A model generated the notes under the pieces. It worked only from the letters and a program-made list of their open reading frames with translations. It searched no databases and was not told the origin of the DNA. Below, piece by piece: positions 25,143 to 34,458 of a stretch of DNA of 64,000 bases. Position numbers and translations under genes: made by a program. Each line of letters starts with the position of its first letter. Positions within the stretch are counted from its first letter, which is position 1. Source of the DNA: UJ101 sp047975265. GTDB taxonomy: Bacteria; Bacteroidota; Bacteroidia; Flavobacteriales; UJ101. The DNA is taken from contig JBKEDE010000016.1 of assembly GCA_047975265.1 (NCBI GenBank), positions 80,739-144,738 on the forward strand, written 5' to 3'.

Positions 25143-26669
25143 ATGCTTGTTAAAACTTTTGGTAGTACCACACACGGTGTTGATGCAATTACTATAGTTG
25201 TAGAAGTTAATATTGATCAAGGAATAGGTTATCATTTGGTTGGATTACCTGATAACGCTGTTCGTGAAAGTAGTTATCGTATTACTTCTGCTCTTGAAAC
25301 GTGTGGTTATAAGATGCCTAGAAAAAAAATCGTCATTAATATGGCTCCTGCCGATTTGAGAAAAGAAGGAGCAGCTTACGATTTAACTCTAGCTACAGGA
25401 ATTCTTGCCGCTTCAGGTCAAATTTTATCTCATGAATTAAATCAGTATATCATTATGGGAGAATTATCTTTAGATGGAAGTTTGCAACCGATTAAGGGCG
25501 TTTTGCCTATAGCCATTCAAGCCAGAAAAGAAGGTTTTAAAGGCTTTATCTTACCCAAACAAAATGCACAAGAAGCCGCCATTGTAAACGATTTAGAGGT
25601 TTATGGAGCTGAAAATATTACAGAAGTAGTTAATTTCTTAAATCAGGAGAACAATACATTGGTTCCTACTCAATTTGATACCCGAAAAGAATTTTATGAA
25701 AATTTAGTGCAAATAGAACATGATTTTTCAGATGTTAAAGGACAGGAAAATGTAAAAAGGGCAATGGAAATTGCTGCTGCCGGCGGACACAATATAATTC
25801 TTATCGGACCTCCCGGATCGGGAAAAACCATGTTGGCAAAACGGATGCCCTCTATTCTGCCTCCTTTGAGTCTGCAAGAAGCATTAGAAACTACCAAAAT
25901 ACATTCTGTTATTGGAAAAACGTATGGAAAAGGATTAATTACCACACGTCCTTTTCGATCTCCTCATCACACCATATCCGATGTAGCTTTGGTTGGTGGA
26001 GGAAGTTATCCGCAACCCGGAGAAATTTCGTTGGCACATAACGGAATTTTATTTTTGGATGAATTACCTGAATTTAAAAGAACGGTTTTGGAAGTGATGA
26101 GACAACCTTTGGAAGATCGCGAAGTAACTATTTCCAGAGCAAAGTTTACCATTACTTATCCTGCAAGTTTAATGCTCGTTGCATCAATGAATCCTTCTCC
26201 TTCGGGTTATTTCCTTGAAGATCCTAAAAATACATCGACTCCTATTGAAATAGAACGTTATTTGAATAAAATTTCAGGACCTTTATTGGATCGTATCGAT
26301 TTGCATATTGAAGTAAATCCAGTACCTTTTGAAGAATTATCTGAAGAACGAAAAGGAGAAAAAAGTATTGATATTAGGAAACGGGTTACCCAAGCCCGTG
26401 ATATTCAGTCTGAACGTTTTGAAAAGTTTAATCAACTTCACTATAATGCTCAAATGGGACCTAAACAATTAGACCGATTTTGTAAATTGGATGACCAAAG
26501 TATTCTTCTACTCAAAACAGCAATGGATCGGTTAAACTTGTCTGCACGTGCGTACGATCGAATTTTGCGTGTTGCTCGAACTATTGCTGATTTATCTCGT
26601 CATCAAAATATAAAACCGGAACATATTGCAGAAGCTATTCAATATCGAAGTTTAGATAGGGAAATCTGA
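25143..26669 (+). CDS. yifB: YifB-family Mg chelatase-like AAA ATPase
   Basis: AAA ATPase related to magnesium chelatase and ComM, a helicase that aids branch migration during natural transformation in other bacteria. The ATG at 25143 (MLVKTFGSTTHGVDAITI) gives 508 residues, normal for the family; an upstream ATG at 25080 adds an unrelated hydrophobic stretch. Order of parts: N-terminal S5/Lon-like domain (1-190), Walker A GPPGSGKTMLAKR, Walker B GILFLDELPEF, the FRSPHHTISDVALVGGG block and the C-terminal helical domain ending in EAIQYRSLDR. Its role here, transformation or another DNA task, is inferred from the family. Confidence 0.93.
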   Translation: MLVKTFGSTTHGVDAITIVVEVNIDQGIGYHLVGLPDNAVRESSYRITSALETCGYKMPRKKIVINMAPADLRKEGAAYDLTLATGILAASGQILSHELNQYIIMGELSLDGSLQPIKGVLPIAIQARKEGFKGFILPKQNAQEAAIVNDLEVYGAENITEVVNFLNQENNTLVPTQFDTRKEFYENLVQIEHDFSDVKGQENVKRAMEIAAAGGHNIILIGPPGSGKTMLAKRMPSILPPLSLQEALETTKIHSVIGKTYGKGLITTRPFRSPHHTISDVALVGGGSYPQPGEISLAHNGILFLDELPEFKRTVLEVMRQPLEDREVTISRAKFTITYPASLMLVASMNPSPSGYFLEDPKNTSTPIEIERYLNKISGPLLDRIDLHIEVNPVPFEELSEERKGEKSIDIRKRVTQARDIQSERFEKFNQLHYNAQMGPKQLDRFCKLDDQSILLLKTAMDRLNLSARAYDRILRVARTIADLSRHQNIKPEHIAEAIQYRSLDREI

Positions 26670-26729
26670 ATTTTTCTTTTTTAATCGTGTAATTTTTTAT
26701 AATTTAGTTAAAATACATACCTCGTATAA

Positions 26730-27203
26730 ATGGAAAAAATGGCTTTAGTAAAAGCGGTTCATGTATTAACCGTTGTTTTATGGATTGGTGGGGTTGCTAT
26801 GGTTACCACAACAATTATCCCTGCTGTAAAAAGAATGAAATCCAAAGAGAATCAGATTAAAACTTTTGAACAAATAGAAGGTAAATTTGCTTTTCAAGCT
26901 AAAATAACAACATTTATTACCGGATTATCAGGGTTTTATATGATTTATGAATTGGATGCTTGGGATCGATTTTTATCTATAAAATATTGGTGGATGCATG
27001 CCATGGTTATTATCTGGTTCATTTTCACATTGATTCTGTATGTTTTAGAACCTTTTTTACTTCATAAATTATTTAAAAAATATGTTTTAGAAAACCCTGA
27101 AAAAACATTTAAGATTATGCATAGAGCCCATTGGGTTCTCTTGATTTTGAGCTTAATCACAATAGCAGGCACGGTTGCCGGTTGTCACGGATGGTTTTTT
27201 TAA
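26730..27203 (+). CDS. CopD/HemJ-like four-helix membrane protein
   Basis: Integral membrane protein of 157 residues with four hydrophobic helices. The first contains a histidine in the pattern KAVHVLTVVLWIGGVAMV and others carry HAMVIIWFIFT and MHRAHWVLLILSLI, consistent with the haem- or copper-linked histidines of the CopD/HemJ superfamily. Members include copper-resistance and protoporphyrinogen-oxidase proteins, so the exact role is open. No copper or haem genes lie beside it. It ends 8 bases before the convergent yggS. Confidence 0.7.
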   Translation: MEKMALVKAVHVLTVVLWIGGVAMVTTTIIPAVKRMKSKENQIKTFEQIEGKFAFQAKITTFITGLSGFYMIYELDAWDRFLSIKYWWMHAMVIIWFIFTLILYVLEPFLLHKLFKKYVLENPEKTFKIMHRAHWVLLILSLITIAGTVAGCHGWFF

Positions 27204-27211
27204 AGATGTTT

Positions 27212-27883
27212 TTATGTTGTATAATTTCGAGAGCCAAAAATAGAACTTCCTACACGAATCATGGTGCTTCCTTCTTCTATTGCAATAAGATAATCACTAC
27301 TCATTCCCATAGAAATAAGTGTAAATTGGTTAGCAGTTAGAAATTGTTTTTTCAATTCTTCAAAAATCAGTTTAAGCGTTCTAAATTCCTCCCGAACTTG
27401 ATTCATATTTTCAGTAAATGTAGCCATCCCCATAACGCCTTGAACTACAATATTTTTCAGTTCTTTAAATTCCGCTGAATGAAGTATTTTTACAGCTTCA
27501 TTTGCTGATAATCCGAATTTAGAATCTTCTTTTGCTATTTTAATTTGTAACAGACACTTTATAATCCGATTGTGTTTTTGGGCTTGTTTGTTAATTTCTT
27601 GCAATAATTTTAAACTATCAACCCCGTGAATTAATGCTACAAAATGAGCCATATATTTTACTTTATTACGTTGTAAATGCCCAATCATGTGCCATTGAAT
27701 ATCCTTGGGTAATGTTTGATATTTATCACACATTTCTTGTACTTTGTTTTCTCCAAAAATGCGTTGTCCGGCATCGTAAGCCTCTTGAATATCTTGAACA
27801 GGTTTTGTTTTTGATACGGCAACCAGCATTACATTTTTAGGAAGCGTATTGTGTATATTGCGTACGTTTTCTTTAATGGTCAT
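27212..27883 (-). CDS. yggS: Pyridoxal-phosphate homeostasis protein (YggS/PLPBP family)
   Basis: Single-domain TIM-barrel PLP-binding protein of 223 residues that buffers PLP in the cytosol. The PLP lysine lies in VAVSKTKPVQDI, followed by FGENKVQEM, WHMIGHLQRNKVKYM, IHGVDSL and the phosphate-binding C-terminal SMGMSSDYLIAIEEGSTMIRVG (shown in part: SMGMSSD, GSTMIRVGSSIFG). All family blocks are present. It links functionally with pdxA and dxs elsewhere in the window. It is followed on the same strand by no close partner. Confidence 0.94.
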   Translation of the reverse strand: MTIKENVRNIHNTLPKNVMLVAVSKTKPVQDIQEAYDAGQRIFGENKVQEMCDKYQTLPKDIQWHMIGHLQRNKVKYMAHFVALIHGVDSLKLLQEINKQAQKHNRIIKCLLQIKIAKEDSKFGLSANEAVKILHSAEFKELKNIVVQGVMGMATFTENMNQVREEFRTLKLIFEELKKQFLTANQFTLISMGMSSDYLIAIEEGSTMIRVGSSIFGSRNYTT

Positions 27884-27928
27884 AAAAAGGATTCTTTAAA
27901 TAACATAAGATTTAAAGATTTTAATAGT

Positions 27929-29224
27929 TTATTTTATATGATCTACGACATCTTGTATTTTGGAGTAAGTACCTTGTACTACATTGTTTTCATCTAATAA
28001 AACGAATGTAGGAAAAGCGGTGATACCGTATTTTTCAAGATAAGTACTTCCTTTATCGTAAAAGTTTATCCATTTTTTATCTTTTACCAATTGATCGTAT
28101 TTATGTTTATCACTATCTGCTCCAAAAGCAATGATTTCTCCTCCTTTTTCTTTCAATTTTTGATACAAAGAAACCACGTGGGGTAAATCTTTTAAACAAT
28201 GTGGACATTCGGGAGACCAAAATAGAAGTACTTTATTTTTTGCCTTTATTTTATGAATTGATTTTCCATTGGGTAATTTTGAATCGGGGATAACAGCACC
28301 TTTTTTGATAGCACCAAATGCTTTCACTTTATTCTTTAAAACGGTTGAGATTTCACATGTTAGAGCGTCTACTTCTTTAATATATTCATTTGCTAAATTA
28401 TCAAAACTATAACTTTTTAATAGATCTAAAATACGCGTAAGAACCAATTGTCCTCTTTCAGTCTCAATATCAACAGATTGTAACAATTCATCCAAATCTT
28501 TCTTTATATTTTGGTCTAAATCAGCTTTGCTCTTATAAATATTATTACCCAACATAAAATAGCTTAAAACATAATCGCCTAATAAATTGGTTGTTTCAAG
28601 ATATTCTCCTGAGTTGGTTATTTTTTTTATAATATTTTTTCGTTCTGCTTTTGAGATCAATTCATTTTTTACTGAGCTATACATTGTCATATCCTTTTGA
28701 CCTTTTATATAAAAATCCATTAAAGGATATTGTTCTAAATAGTTGGTGTCAAAAGAGTTATTTTCCAATCGCTCTTTCTCTGCTTTTGTAGCTTTATAAA
28801 AGGCTTCTTCTTTAGAGTAGATGCCTAAAATATAATCTAAAATTTTGTTAAGATTTTCTTTATTTGCATCTTTTGTGTAGGTCTGGAAAGCATAATTAAT
28901 AGTATTAGGCGGAAAAGTAGTAAAGTCAAGAGCTTCAGAAGATGTTTCAAATGAAATATCTTTGCCATCTGCCAATAGAAGAATAGTTTTTTTAGTATCC
29001 TCTATAATAATGAGTAATACACCTTTAAAATCTTCTGTTATTCGGTAATTGAATTCTCCTTTTTTATCGGTTTTTACAACAGCCATATTTTTATAGGAAA
29101 TACCCTCTGCTTTACGAATGGTAACATCTTTATTTATATAATCCGAAAGGGTTCCTTTTATATTAAAACCTGCAAAAAGTATTGTAGCTAAGCAAGTAAA
29201 AAGTATTACAGAAATTTTTTTCAT
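27929..29224 (-). CDS. TlpA-like thioredoxin-family lipo- or periplasmic protein
   Basis: Exported protein of 431 residues with a signal peptide (VILFTCLATILFAG). The N-terminal about 100 residues resemble a beta-sandwich like those of DUF4369-type proteins (TLSDYINKDVTIRKAEG, KKGEFNYRI). A helical middle follows, then a C-terminal thioredoxin fold from about residue 300. Its active site is CPHC in LFWSPECPHCLKDLP and its cis-proline in AFPTFVLLD. It probably reduces or isomerises disulfides in the envelope. It has its own -7 element and lies downstream of a terminator. Confidence 0.87.
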   Translation of the reverse strand: MKKISVILFTCLATILFAGFNIKGTLSDYINKDVTIRKAEGISYKNMAVVKTDKKGEFNYRITEDFKGVLLIIIEDTKKTILLLADGKDISFETSSEALDFTTFPPNTINYAFQTYTKDANKENLNKILDYILGIYSKEEAFYKATKAEKERLENNSFDTNYLEQYPLMDFYIKGQKDMTMYSSVKNELISKAERKNIIKKITNSGEYLETTNLLGDYVLSYFMLGNNIYKSKADLDQNIKKDLDELLQSVDIETERGQLVLTRILDLLKSYSFDNLANEYIKEVDALTCEISTVLKNKVKAFGAIKKGAVIPDSKLPNGKSIHKIKAKNKVLLFWSPECPHCLKDLPHVVSLYQKLKEKGGEIIAFGADSDKHKYDQLVKDKKWINFYDKGSTYLEKYGITAFPTFVLLDENNVVQGTYSKIQDVVDHIK

Positions 29225-29248
29225 TTTTTAAACTTTGAATTAAAAAAA

Positions 29249-29256
29249 CAAATATA
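29249..29256 (-). promoter_or_regulatory. Candidate -7 promoter element of the TlpA-like gene (TATATTTG)
   Basis: Minus-strand TAnnTTTG match 25 bases before the ATG at 29224, placed just after the terminator of the upstream unit. Confidence 0.5.
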
Positions 29257-29257
29257 C

Positions 29258-29285
29258 CAAAAAAAGTCCCGAAAAAATCGAGACT
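29258..29285 (-). terminator. Rho-independent terminator after the 68-residue protein gene
   Basis: The arms AGTC-c-CGA and TCG-a-GACT (29265-29285) pair with one mismatch around an A-rich loop. On the minus strand the hairpin is followed by a run of T (29264 downwards). It separates the type IX surface-protein unit from the TlpA-like gene. Confidence 0.65.
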
Positions 29286-29312
29286 CTTTAATTTTATATA
29301 TTCTATTTAATT

Positions 29313-29519
29313 TTATTTCACCAATTTTGTTATATTTCTCTTGTAAAACCACACAGCTACCCCAAGTAAAACAATAATTAGTAAAACAGTATATTGATCA
29401 ATGGGTAAGACATTGGGTTGAATGGGACCAATAAAATTATCACCCGGATCCGGTGGTGTTTGAGCGAACAGTACCATCTGACCGATAAGCCCTAATATAA
29501 GCATTAAAAACTTTTTCAT
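29313..29519 (-). CDS. Small membrane protein with signal peptide and C-terminal anchor (68 residues)
   Basis: Not assigned to a named family. It has an N-terminal signal peptide (MLILGLIGQMVLFAQ), a short Pro/Asp-rich extracytoplasmic segment (TPPDPGDNFIGPIQPN), one membrane helix (YTVLLIIVLLGVAVWFY) and a basic tail. Small proteins with this layout occur next to type IX secreted proteins in Flavobacteriia. Here it follows such a gene by 17 bases and shares its terminator, so the two probably work together, perhaps in sorting or anchoring; that role is inference. Confidence 0.72.
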   Translation of the reverse strand: MKKFLMLILGLIGQMVLFAQTPPDPGDNFIGPIQPNVLPIDQYTVLLIIVLLGVAVWFYKRNITKLVK

Positions 29520-29536
29520 TTTAATTATTTTTTTAA

Positions 29537-31504
29537 TTATTTAATTATTTTCTTAGAAGTCGTATTTCCTTTCTCATCAATAACTTTTACGATATATACA
29601 CCTGAATTATTAGGTAGTTTATGTAATGAATAGTTGGTGTTTGTGGAAACGTTGTTATCAGTATAAACTAATTGACCCAAAACATTGTAAACTATTATTT
29701 TTGCTTTACCGGTCATTCCCTTAAATACCACATAACTTTCCCCTGAAGCATCTTTGGCTACATCGATTACTCTATTGGTAATTTCTTCGACAACTTCATT
29801 ATCTACGTCTACAGGAGCTTTACCGTAATACACAATAAATCTTCCTGTATCATCTGAAGAGGCTGTAAAACCGTAATCAAAATCAGAACCTACTCGTACA
29901 ATCTTTTTAGTACGTTTATCTTCTAAATAATAGTTAGAGTTATTCAAATTATTGTCATCCGCTATTCTTACATTTCCTTTGATAGAATATTGATTTCCTG
30001 TTGTAGTAAACACTACTACCGGTAAAGGTTTTCCTACGTAAGATGTTTTATTAAATCCGTTAATATCTAATCGTTTACCTGATAAATTCACTGATGCATC
30101 GGCATTTTCTTCTACCAAGTACATTTTGTCTACCAAACTAGTTGCCGTTTCAAGCCATGAAACAATATCAACATCTGTATCAGCCTCTTCGGTAGCCCAA
30201 GGATTTGCTGCTAAAAAGACTTCTCCCTTTTTACTTCCATTTGCTGTTAAGGTTAATTTTAATTCTTCAATCGCTTGTTGGCTAGAACTAACATAATTTA
30301 CAGAAGAGCTTTTAGAATAACTCGCTGATTTTGGAGCCATTCTAGAAGTATTTTGTGTTCCATCGGTTCCTGTATAACTTTCAGGAACTATTAAGTTTGT
30401 ATAACTAAATGTTTTTATCCGATCATCAAACTTTAAAGTTTTTTCACCTGTAAAACTATTTAATTTTAAATTAAACATGTAAAAAGGTCTAATTACATTA
30501 AACTGGTTACCTGTACAAGTACTTGAGGAAAAAGGATCAGTTGTATTTGCACAAGTAAATTTTATATACTTTCCAATTACATTCATATTAACAATCCCCG
30601 AATTAGCTGCACTACCTGAAGTCCCGACAGGAACGGCAAAAGCTTTTACAAGGCTGGGAGTAATACTCGATTGATTTAACAATGTATAAATATCTATATT
30701 TTCAGTATAAGGATTTCCAAAAGCATAGATGTTATGTCCCCAATCAGCATCAGTTAAATTAGAAGCAAAATCACTAACTAAATCTTTATACAGCTCACCA
30801 TATTTACTGGTTTCCCAGCTTTCATCTAAATCAGTATATTGAGTTAAGCTGGGTTTTATTGTTTCACTAATAGTACCTGAGAAAGGAACTCCCGCTATTT
30901 TGAATCGCTCTAAATTATCGTTGGTAACTTTAGGCGAAAACCCTCCATATTGTAAGTTTAAAGAGAAAGCTTTAGCTTGAAGCCCTGAGGGCTTTGCTGC
31001 CGGTGCTTCTACATTATAATCATCATTATTAAACCACCAAGCATAATTTGTATAACGACTTGTAGTACCAATACCACTTGCTTTTGTACCAAAAGATGAA
31101 TTTTTTAAAGCCTCAACTAAATCTGTATCAACAAATGGGAAAGCTATACCCGGCATAATCAAGTCTTTTTGAGAAGCAAGGGCATGGGTCATAAAAGTTG
31201 CCTTTCCGGTACTGGTAACCCCTTCGGCTATTTGTAGCTGCCCATAAGCAATATTTTTATTTGCATCTGTGTAGACAAATGTTACATTAGTTCCATCTCC
31301 AGCATTTTTAAATTCTCCATCCAATTTAATATGTCCATCTGAAACAACTTTTCCATCAGCAACTCCTACATTCAGCCCTCCTTTTGAATAAACCAAGGTT
31401 TGAGGTTGAACATGAACATTTCCTCCACTTGCAACATATATGCCCGACTGAGCACTTATCGCTACTGTACTTAAAATGAGTACAGGTAATAAAACTTTTT
31501 TCAT
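29537..31504 (-). CDS. Large surface protein with type IX secretion C-terminal sorting domain
   Basis: Exported protein of 655 residues with a signal peptide (VLILSTVAISAQS). A long beta-rich Ser/Thr/Asn-rich body follows without a recognised enzyme domain. The last about 75 residues form a type A sorting domain with the typical IIVYNVLGQLVYT, LPNNSGVYIVKVIDE and terminal TSKKIIK. This tail directs transport by the type IX system and is removed at the outer membrane. The body opens with GIYVASGGNVHVQPQTLVY, seen in other Bacteroidota surface proteins. Ligand or substrate is unknown. Confidence 0.88.
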   Translation of the reverse strand: MKKVLLPVLILSTVAISAQSGIYVASGGNVHVQPQTLVYSKGGLNVGVADGKVVSDGHIKLDGEFKNAGDGTNVTFVYTDANKNIAYGQLQIAEGVTSTGKATFMTHALASQKDLIMPGIAFPFVDTDLVEALKNSSFGTKASGIGTTSRYTNYAWWFNNDDYNVEAPAAKPSGLQAKAFSLNLQYGGFSPKVTNDNLERFKIAGVPFSGTISETIKPSLTQYTDLDESWETSKYGELYKDLVSDFASNLTDADWGHNIYAFGNPYTENIDIYTLLNQSSITPSLVKAFAVPVGTSGSAANSGIVNMNVIGKYIKFTCANTTDPFSSSTCTGNQFNVIRPFYMFNLKLNSFTGEKTLKFDDRIKTFSYTNLIVPESYTGTDGTQNTSRMAPKSASYSKSSSVNYVSSSQQAIEELKLTLTANGSKKGEVFLAANPWATEEADTDVDIVSWLETATSLVDKMYLVEENADASVNLSGKRLDINGFNKTSYVGKPLPVVVFTTTGNQYSIKGNVRIADDNNLNNSNYYLEDKRTKKIVRVGSDFDYGFTASSDDTGRFIVYYGKAPVDVDNEVVEEITNRVIDVAKDASGESYVVFKGMTGKAKIIVYNVLGQLVYTDNNVSTNTNYSLHKLPNNSGVYIVKVIDEKGNTTSKKIIK

Positions 31505-31543
31505 ATCATTAATAAATTTAATTATTACACACTAACTTAAGCA

Positions 31544-31551
31544 CAAAGGTA
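31544..31551 (-). promoter_or_regulatory. Candidate -7 promoter element of the surface-protein unit (TACCTTTG)
   Basis: Minus-strand TAnnTTTG match 40 bases before the ATG at 31504. Confidence 0.5.
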
Positions 31552-31601
31552 AAAAAAAATTAGAAACTAAAAAAAATAAACTGATTATTTTTTTTAGTTG
31601 A

Positions 31602-32822
31602 TTAGCAATTAAACCTCGTTAAATCAATTACTTTTATTTTTTCTTCAATCTCTTTTTCGGAAATATTTAATATTCCGGTGTATGTGTCAATATCAAACAT
31701 ATAGTCTCTAAAAATCACTTCACATAAAGAACGTAAGCCTCTGGCTCCCAATCCGAGTGTTAAGGCATGGTTTACAATAACTTCCAAAGCCTTGTTGCTC
31801 ACCTTTAATTCTACATCATCTAAAGCAAAGAGTTTTGTGTATTGTTTAATTAATGAGTTTTTGGGTTCTGTTAAAATTTTGAGTAAGGCTGTTTTTTTCA
31901 AAGGATCTAAATAGGTCAGCACCGGGAGGCGTCCTATCAGTTCAGGAATCAATCCAAAAGCTCTTAAATCTTGTGCATTAATGTATTTTAATAGATTTTT
32001 TTTATCGATGTTTTCTTTTCTGGTTGTATTGTAGCCTATAATGGAAGTATTCAATCGATTACTGATTTTATCATGAATACCTACGAAAGCTCCACCTGCT
32101 ATAAATAGAATATTGGTGGTATTTACCTGAATGTATTTTTGATCGGGATGTTTTCTCCCTCCTTGAGGCGGTACATTTACAACAGAACCTTCCAAAATTT
32201 TTAATAAGGCTTGTTGCACTCCTTCGCCACTTACATCTCGCGTAATGGATGGATTATCACCTTTTCGGGCTATTTTATCAATTTCATCGATAAAGATAAT
32301 TCCTCGTTCTGCTTTTACAATGTCGTAATCAGCATCTTGTAACAGACGAGACAAAATACTTTCAACATCTTCTCCCACATAACCGGCTTGTGTCAAAATA
32401 GTCGCATCAACAATGGTAAAAGGTACATTTAATAGTTTAGCAATGGTTTTAGCTAACAAGGTTTTGCCTGTACCGGTTTCTCCTGCAATAATAACATTGG
32501 ATTTCTGAATTTCAACATCATTTTCATCTTCTTGTTGATTTAAAATTCTTTTATAATGATTGTAAACGGCTACCGATAATGTTTTTTTGGCTTCGTCTTG
32601 CCCTATCACGTATTGATCTAAAAATTCTTTAATGGCTTTTGGGGAATATAAAGTCAGATCTTCTTCTAATTGTTCTTGCGATTTATGGGAGAGTTCTTGC
32701 TTTATAATTCCATGGGCTTGTTCAGCACAGAGGTCGCAGATGTGTCCATCCAGTCCTGCTATCAATAAATTAACTTCATTTTCGTTCTTACCACAAAAAG
32801 AACATTGGTTTTGTTCTGACAT
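31602..32822 (-). CDS. clpX: ATP-dependent Clp protease ATP-binding subunit ClpX
   Basis: Hexameric unfoldase that feeds substrates to ClpP. The ATG at 32822 is preferred to a TTG at 32825, since a TATCTTTG element at 32839-32846 places the transcript start near 32832. The 406-residue product has the zinc-binding N-terminal domain (CSFCGK, CDLCAEQA), Walker A GETGTGKT, Walker B IIFIDEIDKI, the GYVGEDVES pore loop and the sensor region GLGARGLRSL. clpP is not adjacent, unlike in many other bacteria. All catalytic parts are intact. Confidence 0.96.
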   Translation of the reverse strand: MSEQNQCSFCGKNENEVNLLIAGLDGHICDLCAEQAHGIIKQELSHKSQEQLEEDLTLYSPKAIKEFLDQYVIGQDEAKKTLSVAVYNHYKRILNQQEDENDVEIQKSNVIIAGETGTGKTLLAKTIAKLLNVPFTIVDATILTQAGYVGEDVESILSRLLQDADYDIVKAERGIIFIDEIDKIARKGDNPSITRDVSGEGVQQALLKILEGSVVNVPPQGGRKHPDQKYIQVNTTNILFIAGGAFVGIHDKISNRLNTSIIGYNTTRKENIDKKNLLKYINAQDLRAFGLIPELIGRLPVLTYLDPLKKTALLKILTEPKNSLIKQYTKLFALDDVELKVSNKALEVIVNHALTLGLGARGLRSLCEVIFRDYMFDIDTYTGILNISEKEIEEKIKVIDLTRFNC

Positions 32823-32838
32823 CAATAAAAAATTTTTG

Positions 32839-32846
32839 CAAAGATA
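32839..32846 (-). promoter_or_regulatory. Candidate -7 promoter element of clpX (TATCTTTG)
   Basis: Minus-strand TAnnTTTG match 16 bases before the ATG at 32822, giving a leader of only about 10 bases. Confidence 0.5.
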
Positions 32847-32965
32847 TAAAAGATAAGAAAAATCCTTATTTATCCCATAAAAATAATTACGGATTCTTTA
32901 CAAGTTTAAGATATTTTTGAAATAGATAAAGGTTGAAATTTTACCTAAGTATAAATCAGATGGTT

Positions 32966-33841
32966 TTAATTAGCTTTCCACAGTTTTGATAAAAATTTTC
33001 CCTGAAGCATTTCTTGGTCGGTGTACATAAACAGGTGAAGTGATATCATAATAGCTTGAAATTTATAAAGATAGAAACACACAGCCACAATTAAATGAAA
33101 CAGAATAGTAATGCCTACAATAAAATTTTTTGTTCGTTTCATTAAAACTAATGGCACAAAAAGAGCTTGACTTAATAAGGTTCCGTAAGTAGCTACGGCA
33201 GATATGTAAATGTTGTTAGCCAGTAAATCATTTAAACCGGTTCCATCAATCCACATATGTTTTACTGAAAAATAAAAAGCTTGTCCGTTTAGCCAATCTC
33301 GTTCAAATAATTTGGCAATGCCGTTATCAGCATAAATTAAAAAAATATTACCGATTATAAGACAAACCGCTAAATTAGAAATTAGATTAATAGTCGATTT
33401 ATCAATTCTTAAAAAAGGGGTTTTGTATTTAAAAAGAGTTAAACGCGAAAAAGAATCAACAAAAACCATATAAAAAACGGTTACTAAAAGAATTCGGTCT
33501 ATCCAATTAGTTACCTCTGGAGTAAGGATGAATTTTATGATAAATAACAAAAAAAACAATCCGGCTGTAAGATTTCTTCCAATTCCTAATAAATAAAGTA
33601 TTAAGGTGATAGCATAAATGGAAAAAAACAGGTATACGTGTTCTCTAACCGCTATTAAAAAAGAAGATTGGCTTGAAGATTCAAACCAAGTGTTTAAAGA
33701 ATAGAAATCTTTAATAGATTCTATATGAAACACAAAATCTAATAGTAAAACCGAACAAAGCAAAACTCTGAACAAAGCAGAGGCTTTGGTATAGTAGTTT
33801 TCTTTATTCAAAAAAGATATTATGGAATCGATTGAATTCAT
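32966..33841 (-). CDS. HTTM-domain membrane protein (SdpB-like)
   Basis: Polytopic membrane protein of 291 residues with about eight hydrophobic helices. The pattern (FRVLLCSVLLLDFVFHI, then NGIAKLFERDWLNGQAFYF and ILFHLIVAVCFYLYKFQAIM) fits the HTTM domain shared by vitamin-K-dependent carboxylases and SdpB. In Bacillus, SdpB with SdpA matures the SdpC toxin. The gene overlaps its upstream neighbour by ATGA, an SdpAB-like arrangement. No SdpC-like toxin gene was seen nearby, so the substrate is open. The domain call rests on motif memory. Confidence 0.75.
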   Translation of the reverse strand: MNSIDSIISFLNKENYYTKASALFRVLLCSVLLLDFVFHIESIKDFYSLNTWFESSSQSSFLIAVREHVYLFFSIYAITLILYLLGIGRNLTAGLFFLLFIIKFILTPEVTNWIDRILLVTVFYMVFVDSFSRLTLFKYKTPFLRIDKSTINLISNLAVCLIIGNIFLIYADNGIAKLFERDWLNGQAFYFSVKHMWIDGTGLNDLLANNIYISAVATYGTLLSQALFVPLVLMKRTKNFIVGITILFHLIVAVCFYLYKFQAIMISLHLFMYTDQEMLQGKFLSKLWKAN

Positions 33842-34455
33842 TCTTTTAATTCTATAACAGTTCTAATGTTAGGTAATGAATAAATGTATTCATACTCTTT
33901 ATAATAAGCATGATCATATTTTGGAAGAATATTATGTGCTTTTAACCGGATGATAACATTTTTAAAGTTTAATGCCGAGTTTTCTTGTTGTATTTTTTTC
34001 GAAAGTTTATACAATCCGCTCTTATAATAAGGTATCCTTTCTTTGACCTCTTTGTAAACAGCTTGATTTCTATAATCTAACTTTGCTTCAGGATATTTCT
34101 CTGTATAATCATTTATGTTGTTAAAATAATCTATTTTTTGAGCATATAGCAAAAGTGCTCTGCAATAATAAAATGAATTAGCATTAAAAGGAAATTCTTC
34201 TTTTAAACGATTTTTTAAATCAGTGGAAAAATCAACTTTCATACTATCATTTTCTCCTTTATTATAATAAACAAACTCAAGCGTTGAATAAACTTTTGCA
34301 GGTCGTACGAACATTCTGTAATTAGCAGGAAAAAAATCTCTTAAAGGTATAGGCGTATTTAAAAATGGAGAAAAAGGAAACGAGATCAAAATAGCTATGA
34401 TTCCATAAATTGAAAACATAGTTAGAATGATAATTTGTATCGTTTTTCTTTTCAT
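33838..34455 (-). CDS. Membrane-anchored partner of the HTTM protein (SdpA/DUF5819-like)
   Basis: The 205-residue product has one N-terminal membrane helix (IIILTMFSIYGIIAILISF) and an extracytoplasmic domain. Near the membrane it has the pattern FFPANYRMFVRPAKVYSTLE, where a large aromatic block just after the helix resembles SdpA and DUF5819 proteins that pair with HTTM proteins. The rest is helical, with tyrosine-rich stretches (YYCRALLLYAQKIDYF). It sits between a DUF4136 lipoprotein gene (3 bases) and the HTTM gene (4-base overlap). The exact family is uncertain; pairing with the HTTM protein is well supported by layout. Confidence 0.6.
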   Translation of the reverse strand: MKRKTIQIIILTMFSIYGIIAILISFPFSPFLNTPIPLRDFFPANYRMFVRPAKVYSTLEFVYYNKGENDSMKVDFSTDLKNRLKEEFPFNANSFYYCRALLLYAQKIDYFNNINDYTEKYPEAKLDYRNQAVYKEVKERIPYYKSGLYKLSKKIQQENSALNFKNVIIRLKAHNILPKYDHAYYKEYEYIYSLPNIRTVIELKE

Positions 34456-34458
34456 AGG

